Of a DNA stretch of 64,000 bases, positions 45,560-54,268 are shown one piece after another; positions within the stretch are counted from its first letter, which is position 1; every line of letters starts with the position of its first letter. This DNA is from Planctomycetales bacterium (lineage in GTDB: Bacteria > Planctomycetota > Planctomycetia > Planctomycetales > Planctomycetaceae): contig JANQPT010000008.1 in assembly GCA_028285345.1 (NCBI GenBank), forward strand, positions 38,755-102,754. The letters are read 5' to 3'. A program made the translations under genes and the position numbers. The notes under the pieces were generated by a model. The model was not told the DNA's origin and searched no databases. It was given only the letters and a program-made list of their open reading frames with translations.

Positions 45560-47017
45560 ATGAAAAACACCTTCTTGTTTGTTGTCAGTCTTGTCCTGCT
45601 TGCTTCACCCTGCGGTATCGAGGCAGCCCAACCTCCGAATGTTGTTCTGATTGTCTCGGATGATCAGGGTTACCACGACCTCGGCGACCTTGATCCTCAG
45701 CTGAAGACCCCCGCGCTCGATCGCCTTGCCCAAGAGGGCGTACGACTCTCGTCATTTTATGTCGCTTGGCCCGCCTGCACCCCTTCGCGCGCAGCATTTC
45801 TCACAGGCCGCTATCCCCAGCGAAACGGCATCTATGATATGATCCGCAACGAGGCACCCGATTATGGCCACAAATACAAACCCTCCGAATATGAGGTGAC
45901 GTTTGAGCGCATCGGCGGCATGGATACCCGCGAAGTGATTCTGCCTGCATATCTTAAGCAGGCCGGCTACACATCCGGAATCTTTGGCAAGTGGGATCTC
46001 GGCTCACTGCGGCGTTTCCTCCCCTTACAGAAGGGCTTTGACGATTTCTATGGTTTGGTGAACACGGGGATCGACTTCTACACCCATGAGCGCTATGGCG
46101 TCCCCTCAATGTATCGAAGAAACAAACTCACCCAGGAGGATAAGGGGACGTACTGCACTTGGCTCTTCGAGCGCGAAGCATTGCGGTTTCTCAATGAGCA
46201 CCACGAGAAGCCTTTCTTTCTGTATCTCCCTTTCAACGCACCTCACGGCGCCTCGGGTCTGGAGCCACATGTCCGGTCGGGCACTCAAGCACCCAAGGAG
46301 TACCGTGATATGTATCCCCTTAAAGGCCCCCGTTTCGAAGAAGGCTCGATTGCGAGGTACTCGCCCAAATCCCCCTATGCCGGACCAGGGAAGCGAAAAA
46401 CTCGTGCCGCCCGAATTCAGGAATACCGTGCATGCGTGACCGCCATGGACAAGTCGATCGGATCGGTCCTCGATTTTTTAGACGAGAAGAATCTTAGGCA
46501 GAACACCATCGTGATCTTCTTCTCAGATAACGGCGGCTCGAGCAGCTCCAACAACGGTCCGTTGCGCGGACACAAGGGAGACACCTGGGAAGGGGGTATC
46601 CGAGTCCCCTGTCTGGTCCGTTGGCCCGCCATGATTCCTGCCGGCACCGTCTCGGACGAGTTTCTCACCAGTCTCGAAATCCTTCCCACACTCGCGAATG
46701 CGTGCGGTTTTCAAGTACCACAAATGACGAAGCTCGACGGTTACGATATGTTGCCCGTCCTTCAAGGCAATGCCGAATCGCCGCGCACAGAAATGTTTTG
46801 GAAGCGAAAAGAATCTCTTGGTGCTCGCGTGGGACACTGGAAGTACGTCCAGATGCGCGGCAGAGAGTACCTCTTCGACCTCTCGCAGGATATCGGCGAG
46901 AAGAACGATCTGTCCCAGTCAATGCCTGACAAGTTCAATGAAATGAAGACCTCGTTCGCAGCTTGGATCGAAGAAATGGACGCCGCCGAAGCCCGTGGTC
47001 CGTTTCGAGATTTTTAA
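45560..47017 (+). CDS. Sulfatase (arylsulfatase-like, exported)
   Basis: 485 residues with a signal peptide of about 22 residues. The formylglycine motif is CTPSRAAFLTGRYPQRNG with Cys73. Metal and phosphate residues are in VVLIVSDDQGYHDLGDLD at the start and IVIFFSDNGGSSSSNNGPLRGHKGDTWEGGIRVP in the second half. The family includes choline, aryl and polysaccharide sulfatases. In planctomycetes such enzymes usually act on sulfated polysaccharides, but the substrate cannot be read here. Maturation needs a formylglycine-generating enzyme, not in the window. Confidence 0.92.
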   Translation: MKNTFLFVVSLVLLASPCGIEAAQPPNVVLIVSDDQGYHDLGDLDPQLKTPALDRLAQEGVRLSSFYVAWPACTPSRAAFLTGRYPQRNGIYDMIRNEAPDYGHKYKPSEYEVTFERIGGMDTREVILPAYLKQAGYTSGIFGKWDLGSLRRFLPLQKGFDDFYGLVNTGIDFYTHERYGVPSMYRRNKLTQEDKGTYCTWLFEREALRFLNEHHEKPFFLYLPFNAPHGASGLEPHVRSGTQAPKEYRDMYPLKGPRFEEGSIARYSPKSPYAGPGKRKTRAARIQEYRACVTAMDKSIGSVLDFLDEKNLRQNTIVIFFSDNGGSSSSNNGPLRGHKGDTWEGGIRVPCLVRWPAMIPAGTVSDEFLTSLEILPTLANACGFQVPQMTKLDGYDMLPVLQGNAESPRTEMFWKRKESLGARVGHWKYVQMRGREYLFDLSQDIGEKNDLSQSMPDKFNEMKTSFAAWIEEMDAAEARGPFRDF

Positions 47018-47341
47018 TCCGCGCGGGTCGCAACGATTCGGCGTTTCGAAGCAATGCGTGTTCACCTCCGAACTGCGTACTTTGCCGCTCTATCTGCCAT
47101 CGAACACGCGAAGTTTTTGGGACTCCTTTGTGATTCACTCCAACAGAGGGAATACCATTCACTAAGAATTGCCGGCGATCGCCTTTTTGTCACGTGATCT
47201 CAATGAAATTGTTGGATGGAGTGATGTTCGCTAAGGGTGCTTGGGGTCGAAGCGACAAGCTTCGCCCCCAGGTTATTGACGCACGACCCACCTGGGGGCG
47301 AAACTATCGTTCCGACCCCAGCCACCCTTCGCCCGCTACTT
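47018..47341. repeat. Intergenic region with REP pair and RAYT 3' remnant
   Basis: Between the convergent sulfatase and Kelch genes. At 47213-47233 the sequence GGATGGAGTGATGTTCGC resembles the end of the RAYT gene at 44920-44940. It is followed at 47235-47330 by a REP unit and its inverted partner of the RAYT family. This is a sign that RAYT-end plus REP moved as a unit. Confidence 0.6.
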
Positions 47342-48415
47342 TCACTTTTCAATCCGGCCGATCCGTAACCATGGCGTCGTGTTGCTCGTTGCCGGTTCGA
47401 TGTTTTCGCCGCCGATCGCATACAGTGTCTCGCCGTTGAGGACGACGCGGATGTCGTTCGTGGGGACCGGCAGGCGGGTGGGCAATACTTTCCACGCATC
47501 GGTCTGGGTGTCGTAGACCAGCACGAACGGGCAGTAGTAGCTGGCGTGGAAGCGATCTTTGGCCTGCTCGCGCCGCATCTGTTCGGTGAAATCGGCCGCA
47601 TCCGGTGCTCCGCCGACAACAATGATATAGCGGTCGGCGTAGACACAACTGTCGAACCCGGAGAGGCGAAACGGCAGCGGGGCGCGGGGGGTCCACTTCG
47701 CCGTTTGCGGGTCGAAGCGCCAGACTTCGTTGAGCCGGCGTCGGTCGGGACCGTTTTTCGGTTTCGGCTCAAGAAAGTGCGAACCGCCCATCACATAGAT
47801 CGCACCATCGACCGCCGCGGCGCCCAGCCAGCCGCGCGAGTCACCCGGGATCTCGCCGATCGACTGCCAGCCGGCCGACGGAGCGGCGAGATTGAGCGCT
47901 TCGACACTGCCGAGCGTCGGTCCGTGCCCGCCCAGCGCGCCGCCAAAGACATAGAGCTTGCCGTCCAGCGCCACGCTCGGCGCCCAGCCCCGTTTTTGAT
48001 TGAGATCCGGCAGACGATTCCAAACGTAATCGGCCTCTTGCCGTCGCAATTGATAGCACTGCGTGTGCACGCCGCCCAACGGACGGCTGCGTCCGCCGAT
48101 CGCGAAAAACGCGCCGCCGGCCTCCGTCCCTTGCACATAGGTCTGCCCGATTGGTGCGTCCGGACCACGGCTCCAGTCGTTTGCTTGGGGATCGTAGATG
48201 TACATCGTCGACATCTCGCCCCACGGCTGCCGCATGCCGAAGACGCTGATCAGCTGGCCGTCCATGACCGTCGCGCACCCGCCCTTGCGGAACTCCGGCA
48301 GATTGGGACCGAGCGTCCAACTGATATCGGCGATCGCCGGCTGTTCGTCGGCGATGGCCGCTTCAAACCCGCCAACAAGCACCACGACGAGCAGCAATGC
48401 CCACAATCGATGCAT
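47342..48415 (-). CDS. Exported Kelch-repeat beta-propeller protein
   Basis: 357 residues. The signal peptide is about 1-23 (VVLVGGFEAAIADE). The rest has Kelch blades: GGCATVMDGQLISVFGM, GGAFFAIGGRSR, APSVALDGKLYVFGGALGGH, GAAAVDGAIYVMGGSHFL, DSCVYADRYIIVVGGAPD, RVVLNGETLYAIGGEN. The glycine pair followed by an aromatic (W/Y) in the next strand is typical. It is extracytoplasmic; the ligand is unknown. It lies about 110 bases downstream of the DUF1501 gene on the same strand, so they may be expressed together. Confidence 0.88.
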   Translation of the reverse strand: MHRLWALLLVVVLVGGFEAAIADEQPAIADISWTLGPNLPEFRKGGCATVMDGQLISVFGMRQPWGEMSTMYIYDPQANDWSRGPDAPIGQTYVQGTEAGGAFFAIGGRSRPLGGVHTQCYQLRRQEADYVWNRLPDLNQKRGWAPSVALDGKLYVFGGALGGHGPTLGSVEALNLAAPSAGWQSIGEIPGDSRGWLGAAAVDGAIYVMGGSHFLEPKPKNGPDRRRLNEVWRFDPQTAKWTPRAPLPFRLSGFDSCVYADRYIIVVGGAPDAADFTEQMRREQAKDRFHASYYCPFVLVYDTQTDAWKVLPTRLPVPTNDIRVVLNGETLYAIGGENIEPATSNTTPWLRIGRIEK

Positions 48416-48527
48416 AATTCCCGGCCTCCGTTAGAACTTCGTTCGGCCCATTCGACCACGATTACATCATGTTCGTGCCAGCCCTAATTCCTTGGCAATG
48501 GTGTCAGGATTTCGGAAGGCGGACGAC

Positions 48528-49868
48528 CTAAAACAACTCCCGCACCACCCGCCCCGTGCTGAGCGGTAGTGGGCGGGCGAGTTGGTCGTGCATGAGCTGC
48601 TCGGGATCGAGGCCCAAGGCGTGATAGATCGTCGCTACGACGTCGGGCGGGCTGACCGGGCGCTCCGTTGGATAGGCGCCGATTTTGTCTGACGCGCCGA
48701 CGAAATTGCCGCCGCGGACTCCGCCGCCGGAGAGCAGGACCGAGCCGCAGTGTCCCCAGTGGTCGCGGCCGCCGTTCGCGTTCACCTTGGGAGTCCGGCC
48801 GAACTCGCCCATCGTGACCACCAGCGTCTCGTCGAGCAGGCCGCGGTCGGCGAGATCCGCCAACAGCGCCGCCAATCCCCGATCGAGCGTCGGCAGCAGT
48901 TCGTCTTTGAGGCACTCGAAGTTCTTTTTGTGCGTGTCCCAGCCGTCACACTTGGTCATGTGGTTGAAGTGCACGCCGACGAACGAGACGCCCCGCTCCA
49001 CCAATCGCCGCGCGAGCAACGTGCTCTGGCCGAAACGATCGCGGCCGTAATGGTCGCGGAGTGATGCGGATTCCGCGTCGAGATCGAACAACCCGCCGCC
49101 GCCTGAGGAACGGGTCAACTGAAACGCCGTCTCGCGACTAGTGAGATACTCTCGCGTGCGGCGCGATTTGGGGGGGTGCCCGTCGAGAATCGCCAGCAGT
49201 TCTTGGCGATTTCCCGACCGTGCCGCCGACACTTGCTCGGGCAATGACAAACCCGGCAGCGGCTTGCGCGGGTCGGCGTTAATTGCTAGCGGTTCAAACC
49301 GCGGTCCCAAGAACCCGGAGCGGCCGCCGCCGGAGACCAACGCCGGCGACATGCGGACCTGCACTTCCGGGATCGCTACGTAACCGGGAATCTGCGGCGA
49401 CTCATGTTTGTACTTGGCAACGACCGCCCCCATGTGCGGAAAATCGCTCCGCGACGGCGGCAGGACGGTATTGGCCCCCAGCGGAACGGGAGAGATCCGC
49501 CCGGTGAGCGTGTGGTAGATCATGTACGGATGGTCGTGATTGGGAAACGTCAACGACCGCAGCACCGCTAGCTTGTCCGCCTGGCCGGCCAATTTCGGCA
49601 GATGCTCGCAGAAGGTCATCCCCGGCACGTTGGTGTCGATGCCGGTAAACGGTCCGCGAATTTCTGCCGGCGCGTGCGGCTTGAGATCGCACATATCCTG
49701 ATGCGGCGGCCCGCCCAGCAGATAAATGAGGATACAATGCTTAGCCCGCCCACGCCGCTCACCACTCTCCGCCCCATCCCCCCGCGCCGCAGCCGCCGCC
49801 CCAAACAGCGACAACGTCCCCGCTTGCAAAAGCTGACGCCGCGAGACGATTTGCGATGGTTGGGTCAT
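48528..49868 (-). CDS. DUF1501 protein (Tat-exported sulfatase-fold family)
   Basis: 446 residues. A twin-arginine signal is at about 10-30 (SRRQLLQAGTLSLFGAAAAARG). The family core follows: KHCILIYLLGGPPHQDMCDLKPHAP, EHLPKLAGQADKLAVLRSLTFPNHDHP, and a C-terminal LVVTMGEFGRTPKVNANGGRDHWG with GSVLLSGGGVRGG. DUF1501 proteins are abundant in planctomycetes, related to the alkaline-phosphatase/sulfatase fold. They are usually paired with a large cytochrome (DUF1549/DUF1553) gene, which is absent next to this one. Confidence 0.9.
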   Translation of the reverse strand: MTQPSQIVSRRQLLQAGTLSLFGAAAAARGDGAESGERRGRAKHCILIYLLGGPPHQDMCDLKPHAPAEIRGPFTGIDTNVPGMTFCEHLPKLAGQADKLAVLRSLTFPNHDHPYMIYHTLTGRISPVPLGANTVLPPSRSDFPHMGAVVAKYKHESPQIPGYVAIPEVQVRMSPALVSGGGRSGFLGPRFEPLAINADPRKPLPGLSLPEQVSAARSGNRQELLAILDGHPPKSRRTREYLTSRETAFQLTRSSGGGGLFDLDAESASLRDHYGRDRFGQSTLLARRLVERGVSFVGVHFNHMTKCDGWDTHKKNFECLKDELLPTLDRGLAALLADLADRGLLDETLVVTMGEFGRTPKVNANGGRDHWGHCGSVLLSGGGVRGGNFVGASDKIGAYPTERPVSPPDVVATIYHALGLDPEQLMHDQLARPLPLSTGRVVRELF

Positions 49869-50117
49869 GGGGTTGATATGCTCCGAATCGACGTATCACG
49901 TCCTGCTATGTTCGCCCACAACTGGCGACGAAACAAGTCAGAATTTGTTCGGCGGACTCTGAAATTAAAAAGGGTGGCCGCGATGCGCAGCAATCGGGGT
50001 GCCGCAGGCACAAGAGGCCGCAATTTCACCGTGGCACATCTAGCGCTGCCGCAAATAAGTTGGACGCTGAAATTGCGGCCTCCTGCAGGCTCCGCCTGCC
50101 CCGATTGGAAAAAAGGC
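49869..50117. repeat. Dispersed GCGGCCTC repeat, copy 1 and inverted partner
   Basis: At 49972-50030 the unit GGGTGGCCGCGATGCGCAGC... with GTGCCGCAGGCAC and GAGGCCGCAATTTCACCG. At 50066-50106 an inverted partner, GAAATTGCGGCCTC then GCAGGC. Other copies are at 51320-51389 (inverted) and 63905-63976. No gene here. Confidence 0.7.
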
Positions 50118-50146
50118 GTGAATGTCGGCGAACCGACGGTTACAAT
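50118..50146 (+). promoter_or_regulatory. Promoter-like GTGAAT-17-TACAAT module, copy 1
   Basis: GTGAAT and TACAAT separated by 17 bases, followed by TCGTGT. The same module with matching flanks occurs at 51428-51456. Both follow a copy of the GCGGCCTC repeat and precede small genes. Confidence 0.4.
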
Positions 50147-50254
50147 TCGTGTCTCAGCAGAATCCAGCGCTCGCCTCGGGTGAATGACTGAAGCCGACAG
50201 GCGTTGGACATTCACTTACGATATTCGAATTTGCTAGCTCGATCTGCTTCACGC

Positions 50255-51265
50255 ATGGGACAACGCGCTAACCTGATAATCGTCGAGAATCGCGGGTATG
50301 CGATTTATTACAGCCACTGGTGTGCTAACACAATTACCCGTGATCTGTTCTGGGGGCCAGAGAACGCAATCGACTTCGTCCGCGCGCAACGCGCAGTCGA
50401 CGAGTCGGGTTGGCTTGACGACGTCTGGGCCGAAGGAGCGGCGGTTGTTGACTGTGACGGCCAAATACTGGTGCTATACGGCGGGGATGACGTGCTCTAC
50501 GATGTTCCTTTGCGCCGAGTCTACCTTGAAATGCTGCGCCGAGTCTGGCGCGGCTGGGAAGTTCGGTGGGCCTACGAAGGGATTGTAGAGATCGCTGATT
50601 ACGTGGGTTACCCTCGAGTTAACGTGCTTTCGGCTGAAAAGGGCACAAGCAACAATTCGGTCGCTTCTCTATCGCCGCCCGAACAGCGCAAGTGGACCGA
50701 CCTGGTAGGCTCATATTGCGGTGCTGACGGAAGACTACAGCTGTTCCCGCTGGTCGGAGAGGTCGAACGTTATCTTCTCGCCGGCCCACGCCTTCAAGTC
50801 CGGCTTCAGTGCTCAAAAGCACTGGACTGCGTCCCGTTAGATGAATGGACGGAAGATAGTTTTCCAATCGGTGGGTTTCACATCGACTCAACAACGAAGC
50901 GAATCGATTACTGGACGGCGAATGATGTCCCTGACATTCCTCGGCGCGTGTCAGAGATGTGGCTTGGCTGGAATGTGATTTGGCATCGTGACCAATACGA
51001 ATGTCAATTGGATGTCACTGCCGGTAGGCTTCGATTTCCTGAACGGTCGACGACATCGCTGAAGCGTCGGTTAAAGGAGATGCTGCTTTGCGACTATGGC
51101 CGTAGCCCAGTCGAATCGATTCTCGATCTCACGGAAAAAAAGGTTCGCAACGAGGGGAAGGACGTACAAATCAACCCTTGGGCTCTACGAGACGACCGAC
51201 GGGAACTCGACGCGGCTGAGCGCCAGAGAATCGTTAACGTAGCGCTGGACACCGGGCAAACTTAG
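50255..51265 (+). CDS. Conserved hypothetical protein (MGQRANLI-type)
   Basis: 336 residues from ATG 50255; a TTG at 50204 is possible. The opening MGQRANLIIVENRGYAIYYSHWCANTITRDLFWGPENA is distinctive. I recall similar hypothetical proteins, especially from actinobacteria, but no assigned function. It is soluble, without signal or membrane helix, rich in Trp and acidic residues. A conserved-looking block WLDDVWAEGAAVVDCDGQILVLYGG and RRVYLEMLRRVWRGWEVRWAYEGI follows. The style is compatible with toxin-immunity proteins, but no toxin is adjacent. A promoter-like module lies about 110 bases upstream. Confidence 0.7.
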   Translation: MGQRANLIIVENRGYAIYYSHWCANTITRDLFWGPENAIDFVRAQRAVDESGWLDDVWAEGAAVVDCDGQILVLYGGDDVLYDVPLRRVYLEMLRRVWRGWEVRWAYEGIVEIADYVGYPRVNVLSAEKGTSNNSVASLSPPEQRKWTDLVGSYCGADGRLQLFPLVGEVERYLLAGPRLQVRLQCSKALDCVPLDEWTEDSFPIGGFHIDSTTKRIDYWTANDVPDIPRRVSEMWLGWNVIWHRDQYECQLDVTAGRLRFPERSTTSLKRRLKEMLLCDYGRSPVESILDLTEKKVRNEGKDVQINPWALRDDRRELDAAERQRIVNVALDTGQT

Positions 51266-51319
51266 CTCGCTAAGCGATGCACCGAGCCAGCGTTGACAAT
51301 TCTTGCGTTCGCGTTTCGG

Positions 51320-51389
51320 CAGGGAACGGTGAAATTGCGGCCTCGTGTGCCTGCGGCACCCCGATTTGCTGCGCAATCGCGGCCACCCG
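51320..51389 (-). repeat. Dispersed GCGGCCTC repeat, copy 2
   Basis: The inverted form of the units at 49972 and 63905, reading GGGAACGGTGAAATTGCGGC then CTCGTGTGCCTGCGGCACCC. An open frame through it is an artefact. Confidence 0.75.
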
Positions 51390-51403
51390 ATGACATCACG
51401 GAA

Positions 51404-52174
51404 ATGACGTATCACGTGGGAAAAAGTGTGAATGCCGAGCAGCCAGCGGATACAATTTGTGTTGCATCTTCGTTCGCCCACAAAAAAACACCGCTTGTGC
51501 CAACAGAAAACATCTCTGCCGAATTGCGTTCTGAAATCGAAGCTCGTACTGCGCGCGTTGAACAGCAAATGCGGCAATTGTGGTTTCCGGGGCGGCGAGG
51601 GCGAGTTGTCAAGGAGTACTATGACATAGGTCAATTGGCTCTCCAAGTTGATGCTTCAGATCTGGCTAAGAGAAACTTTCGCAGAGTGATTCAACTAATG
51701 AATGGTCGTCGGCTATGGCGCTCGAAGGGATCACTTGCAGCCTTCAGTGTGGTTGCGGCATGTCACAATTTATTGGGGCTGCAATACCTCGATGAACAAC
51801 GAGCGGCCGATGCAGCGACTTCGTTTGATGAAGCGATCAAATTGAGACGAGAGTTGCGACGTCTTTTTCCTTCGGACCGCGAAAACGAGGTGTATCTTGG
51901 GGGAGCCTTGTGTAATTGTGGTCATGCAACTGCAGCAACAAACGCCGAGGTTGCCGCTGAATTCTACGAACAAAGTCTTGCCGTGCTACGGCAACCAACT
52001 CAGACTTGTGAGTGTAGCTACTGGGACGAACATCGACAGTCTTGGTGGTGTGAACAGCTGGAGGCCTTTGGGAATGCTCTTGGTTTGCAATGGGTTGCCT
52101 TAGCACCTCGATTCATTGATAACGCTACAGAGGGACTGCGGTCGCTGGGTACAACGCCAGCGTCAGATTCATGA
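51404..52174 (+). CDS. TPR-like hypothetical protein
   Basis: 256 residues from ATG 51404. If the promoter module at 51428-51456 is real, the start would be later, for example GTG 51497 (225 residues). Residues from about 80 on are helical: YYDIGQLALQVDASDLAKRNFRRVIQLM, AFSVVAACHNLLGLQYLDEQRAADAATSFDEAIKLRRELRRLFP, VYLGGALCNCGHATAATNAEVAAEFYEQSLAVLR. These look like tetratricopeptide repeats, so a scaffold role is likely. The partner is unknown. Confidence 0.6.
   Translation: MTYHVGKSVNAEQPADTICVASSFAHKKTPLVPTENISAELRSEIEARTARVEQQMRQLWFPGRRGRVVKEYYDIGQLALQVDASDLAKRNFRRVIQLMNGRRLWRSKGSLAAFSVVAACHNLLGLQYLDEQRAADAATSFDEAIKLRRELRRLFPSDRENEVYLGGALCNCGHATAATNAEVAAEFYEQSLAVLRQPTQTCECSYWDEHRQSWWCEQLEAFGNALGLQWVALAPRFIDNATEGLRSLGTTPASDS
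51428..51456 (+). promoter_or_regulatory. Promoter-like GTGAAT-17-TACAAT module, copy 2
   Basis: GTGAAT (51428-51433) and TACAAT (51451-51456) at 17 bases, then TTGTGT. The flanking and spacer bases resemble copy 1 at 50118. Confidence 0.4.
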
Positions 52175-52189
52175 TTGATTAAACATCGC

Positions 52190-52260
52190 GTGCCATGCTC
52201 TCGCGTCACGAAGTGACGAGCGAGCATGCGAACGCGGAATCACACGCGGCATGGTCACCC
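52190..52260 (+). repeat. CATGCTC dispersed repeat, copy 2
   Basis: GCCATGCTCTCGCGTCACGA then AGTGACGAGCGAGCATGCG..GGCATGGTCACCC. It matches 24297-24393 and 53253-53351, but the last arm is missing here. Confidence 0.7.
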
Positions 52261-52271
52261 CTATGCTCGAC

Positions 52272-52718
52272 ATGAGTTACAACACAATTTGCACCAACTG
52301 TGGGCAGGTCGGTACGTCGTGCTATGAGACACTGCACTTCCCACGCTTCACAAACCGCAACGACGACAGTCCCGCATACTGTTACTACTGCCCGATCTGC
52401 GGACTGCAAGTGCGGATCAATCAGTCGATTGATGGCCAAGTTCTCGAGCAGATTCAGCAAGCGCCGTCGCACTTCGCCGATCGAATTCGTGGAATTGTCG
52501 AGGAATTCTACGACTTAGTCGCTGGCCTGCTCTACACATATTATGATCCAACACGCAAATACTCAGTGATATCGATTCCGCAACTGGATTTGACATGCCC
52601 ACGTCACAAAACGCGGATGCTGCAGTCGGCAAACTGGCTGGCCCAACCGCCGCTGGATTGTCGACATTGCGGCGGCACGAGATTTGTCGTTCCATACGAC
52701 GAACCACCTGACATGTGA
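52272..52718 (+). CDS. Hypothetical protein with two zinc-ribbon-like cysteine sets
   Basis: 148 residues from ATG 52272; ATG 52251 lies within the preceding repeat. The N-terminal half has CTNCGQ (CxxC) and, 30 residues on, CYYCPICG (CxxCxxC). The C-terminal half has CPRHKTR and CRHCGGTRF (CxxC). These look like zinc ribbons at both ends with a helical middle. No family is recognised. DNA, RNA or protein binding is possible. Confidence 0.6.
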   Translation: MSYNTICTNCGQVGTSCYETLHFPRFTNRNDDSPAYCYYCPICGLQVRINQSIDGQVLEQIQQAPSHFADRIRGIVEEFYDLVAGLLYTYYDPTRKYSVISIPQLDLTCPRHKTRMLQSANWLAQPPLDCRHCGGTRFVVPYDEPPDM

Positions 52719-52771
52719 TCCAGAGCGATAACACGAACGTTGTCCGCAATTCAGCGTAGGCTGGCTGCATC

Positions 52772-53287
52772 ATGAACGAACCTCAACACGCAGCGTTTGA
52801 ACTTCGCCTTACCGATCTCAAGCGGTTAACCCGCAACAATGCCGTGCTTGACGGCGCGTTGTTGGCGGCGTGCTCTGCGCATGATCCGGACCCGACAACT
52901 CAAGTTCGTGTGATTCGCTATTTGATCCAGCAGGGAGTTTCCGTCAACGAGACAGACAAGAACGGTGTCACGCCGCTGCATCGCGCGGTGCGCTTCAGAA
53001 GCCTCGCCGCCGCGAATGAACTGATTGATTGCGGCGCCGAGGTAAACGCGGTCGATAAGAAATCCGGATCAACTCCGCTGCACCGGGCTGTGACAAACAC
53101 CGGCGCGCCTTCGACCGCCGGAAAGCAAGATTGTGCGATTGAACTCGTCAAATTGTTGCTGTCCAACGGCGCCGACACTCAGGTCAAAAACAAGAACGAT
53201 AAGATGGCGATTGAATATGTGAAGAATTCAGCGATGAAGGAAGTTTTTGCCGCGTGCCCTGCTCTCGCGTCACCAAGTGACAAGTGA
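52772..53287 (+). CDS. Ankyrin-repeat protein
   Basis: 171 residues. Ankyrin repeats span about 45-155: VIRYLIQQGVSVNETDKNGVTPLHRAVRF, AANELIDCGAEVNAVDKKSGSTPLHRAVTN, and AIELVKLLLSNGADTQVKNKNDKMAIEYV. The GxTPLHRAV motif is clear. The last residues (PALASPSDK) are encoded by the dispersed CATGCTC repeat at 53253, so the natural C-terminus may have been altered by repeat insertion. Ankyrin proteins mediate protein contacts; no partner is evident. Confidence 0.8.
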   Translation: MNEPQHAAFELRLTDLKRLTRNNAVLDGALLAACSAHDPDPTTQVRVIRYLIQQGVSVNETDKNGVTPLHRAVRFRSLAAANELIDCGAEVNAVDKKSGSTPLHRAVTNTGAPSTAGKQDCAIELVKLLLSNGADTQVKNKNDKMAIEYVKNSAMKEVFAACPALASPSDK

Positions 53288-53351
53288 GCATGCGAATTCG
53301 GAACAGCACGCGGCATGGTCACCCGCCTGTCGGCGTGAGACCATGGCACGC
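53253..53351 (+). repeat. CATGCTC dispersed repeat, copy 3
   Basis: The unit contains both dyads (GCTCTCGC..GTGAGCATGC and CATGGTCACCC..GAGACCATGG). It supplies the stop codon of the ankyrin gene. Confidence 0.7.
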
Positions 53352-53393
53352 CTGGGGTAACTTTGCATATTCAAACCTGTGGACTTCGCACGC

Positions 53394-53702
53394 ATGGAAC
53401 GAAAACGCTCAGTGGGCTGGATGTGCATCGTCATCGAGAAGATTGCCGAGAGCGATACCGATGCAGAGTATGCATTCATTGCGGACGTGACTGAGCCGAA
53501 CCCGAGATTTCGTACTGGGTCAATCGTTGTCGGCCATACGCGAGGCGTCTTGAATATCGCCAAGGCGACCGGCGAAGTGACGCTTGTCGAGGCGATGCCG
53601 GAGGATGCCGGCGACGTTCGTTTTCGAAAAGCCGCCGGCAAGATTCAGCGGCATTGGGAAGCGGGAGAATTTCCCGACAAGACGATGTATGCTTGTGGGT
53701 GA
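53394..53702 (+). CDS. Small hypothetical protein
   Basis: 102 residues from ATG 53394 (GTG 53379 is possible). It begins MERKRSVGWMCIVIEKI, then ADVTEPNPRFRTGSIVVGHTRGVLNI, and KAAGKIQRHWEAGEFPDKTMYACG at the end. The N-terminal half is strand-rich and the C-terminal part is a charged helix. No family is recognised. It ends 33 bases before the DUF962 gene on the same strand and may be co-transcribed with it. Confidence 0.5.
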   Translation: MERKRSVGWMCIVIEKIAESDTDAEYAFIADVTEPNPRFRTGSIVVGHTRGVLNIAKATGEVTLVEAMPEDAGDVRFRKAAGKIQRHWEAGEFPDKTMYACG

Positions 53703-53734
53703 GTACCAATCCACCAAACCAGGAACCACACCCA

Positions 53735-54211
53735 GTGCCGAAACGATCCCCCGACGACTGGTTTGCCGCTTACGGCGTCTGCCATCAGAATTCGACGAAC
53801 AAAACGATCCACTGGATCTGCGTGCCGTTGATTATGCTCAGCTTAATCGGCCTGCTCTGGTCGGTTCCGTTGCCGGGAGCAGCTTCGATCGGCTCGCCGT
53901 ATTGGAATTGCGGCATGCTGTTGATCGCCGTCGGTATGCTGTTTTATCTGCGGCTGTCGCTGAGCTTGGCGGGCGGGATGCTGCTCGTCTCGGCGGTCAG
54001 CGTGGCGATCATTCTGGCTTATCAGCGTCTGGATATCGGCCCGCTCTGGATCGCCTCGCTCGCTGTGTTCGTCGTCGCCTGGATCGGCCAATTCATCGGC
54101 CACAAAATCGAAGGCCAGAAACCGGCCTTCTTCGAGGACATCCAATTTCTACTGATCGGACCGATCTGGCTACTGGCGTTCGTCTACCGCCGGTTGGGAA
54201 TTCGGTACTGA
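53735..54211 (+). CDS. DUF962/Mpo1-like membrane protein
   Basis: 158 residues from GTG 53735, preceded by AGGAA. The DUF962 opening WFAAYGVCHQNSTNKTIHWICVPLIM is clear: YxxxHxNxxNKxIHxxGVP is the family signature. Four membrane helices and GQFIGHKIEGQKPAFFEDIQFLLIGPIWL at the C-terminus follow. Yeast Mpo1 is an Fe(II) alpha-dioxygenase acting on 2-hydroxy fatty acids. The conserved histidines in HQN, IHW and GHK are present, so similar chemistry is plausible. Confidence 0.88.
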   Translation: MPKRSPDDWFAAYGVCHQNSTNKTIHWICVPLIMLSLIGLLWSVPLPGAASIGSPYWNCGMLLIAVGMLFYLRLSLSLAGGMLLVSAVSVAIILAYQRLDIGPLWIASLAVFVVAWIGQFIGHKIEGQKPAFFEDIQFLLIGPIWLLAFVYRRLGIRY

Positions 54212-54268
54212 TGCCCAGTGTGACGTACCGCGAGCGAGCAAGCTGGCTCACGTAGGATCACGCTGCGG

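Noticed and set aside
51293..51403. N-terminal extension of the TPR-like protein
   Set aside because: The extension is encoded by the dispersed GCGGCCTC repeat, so the real start lies downstream.
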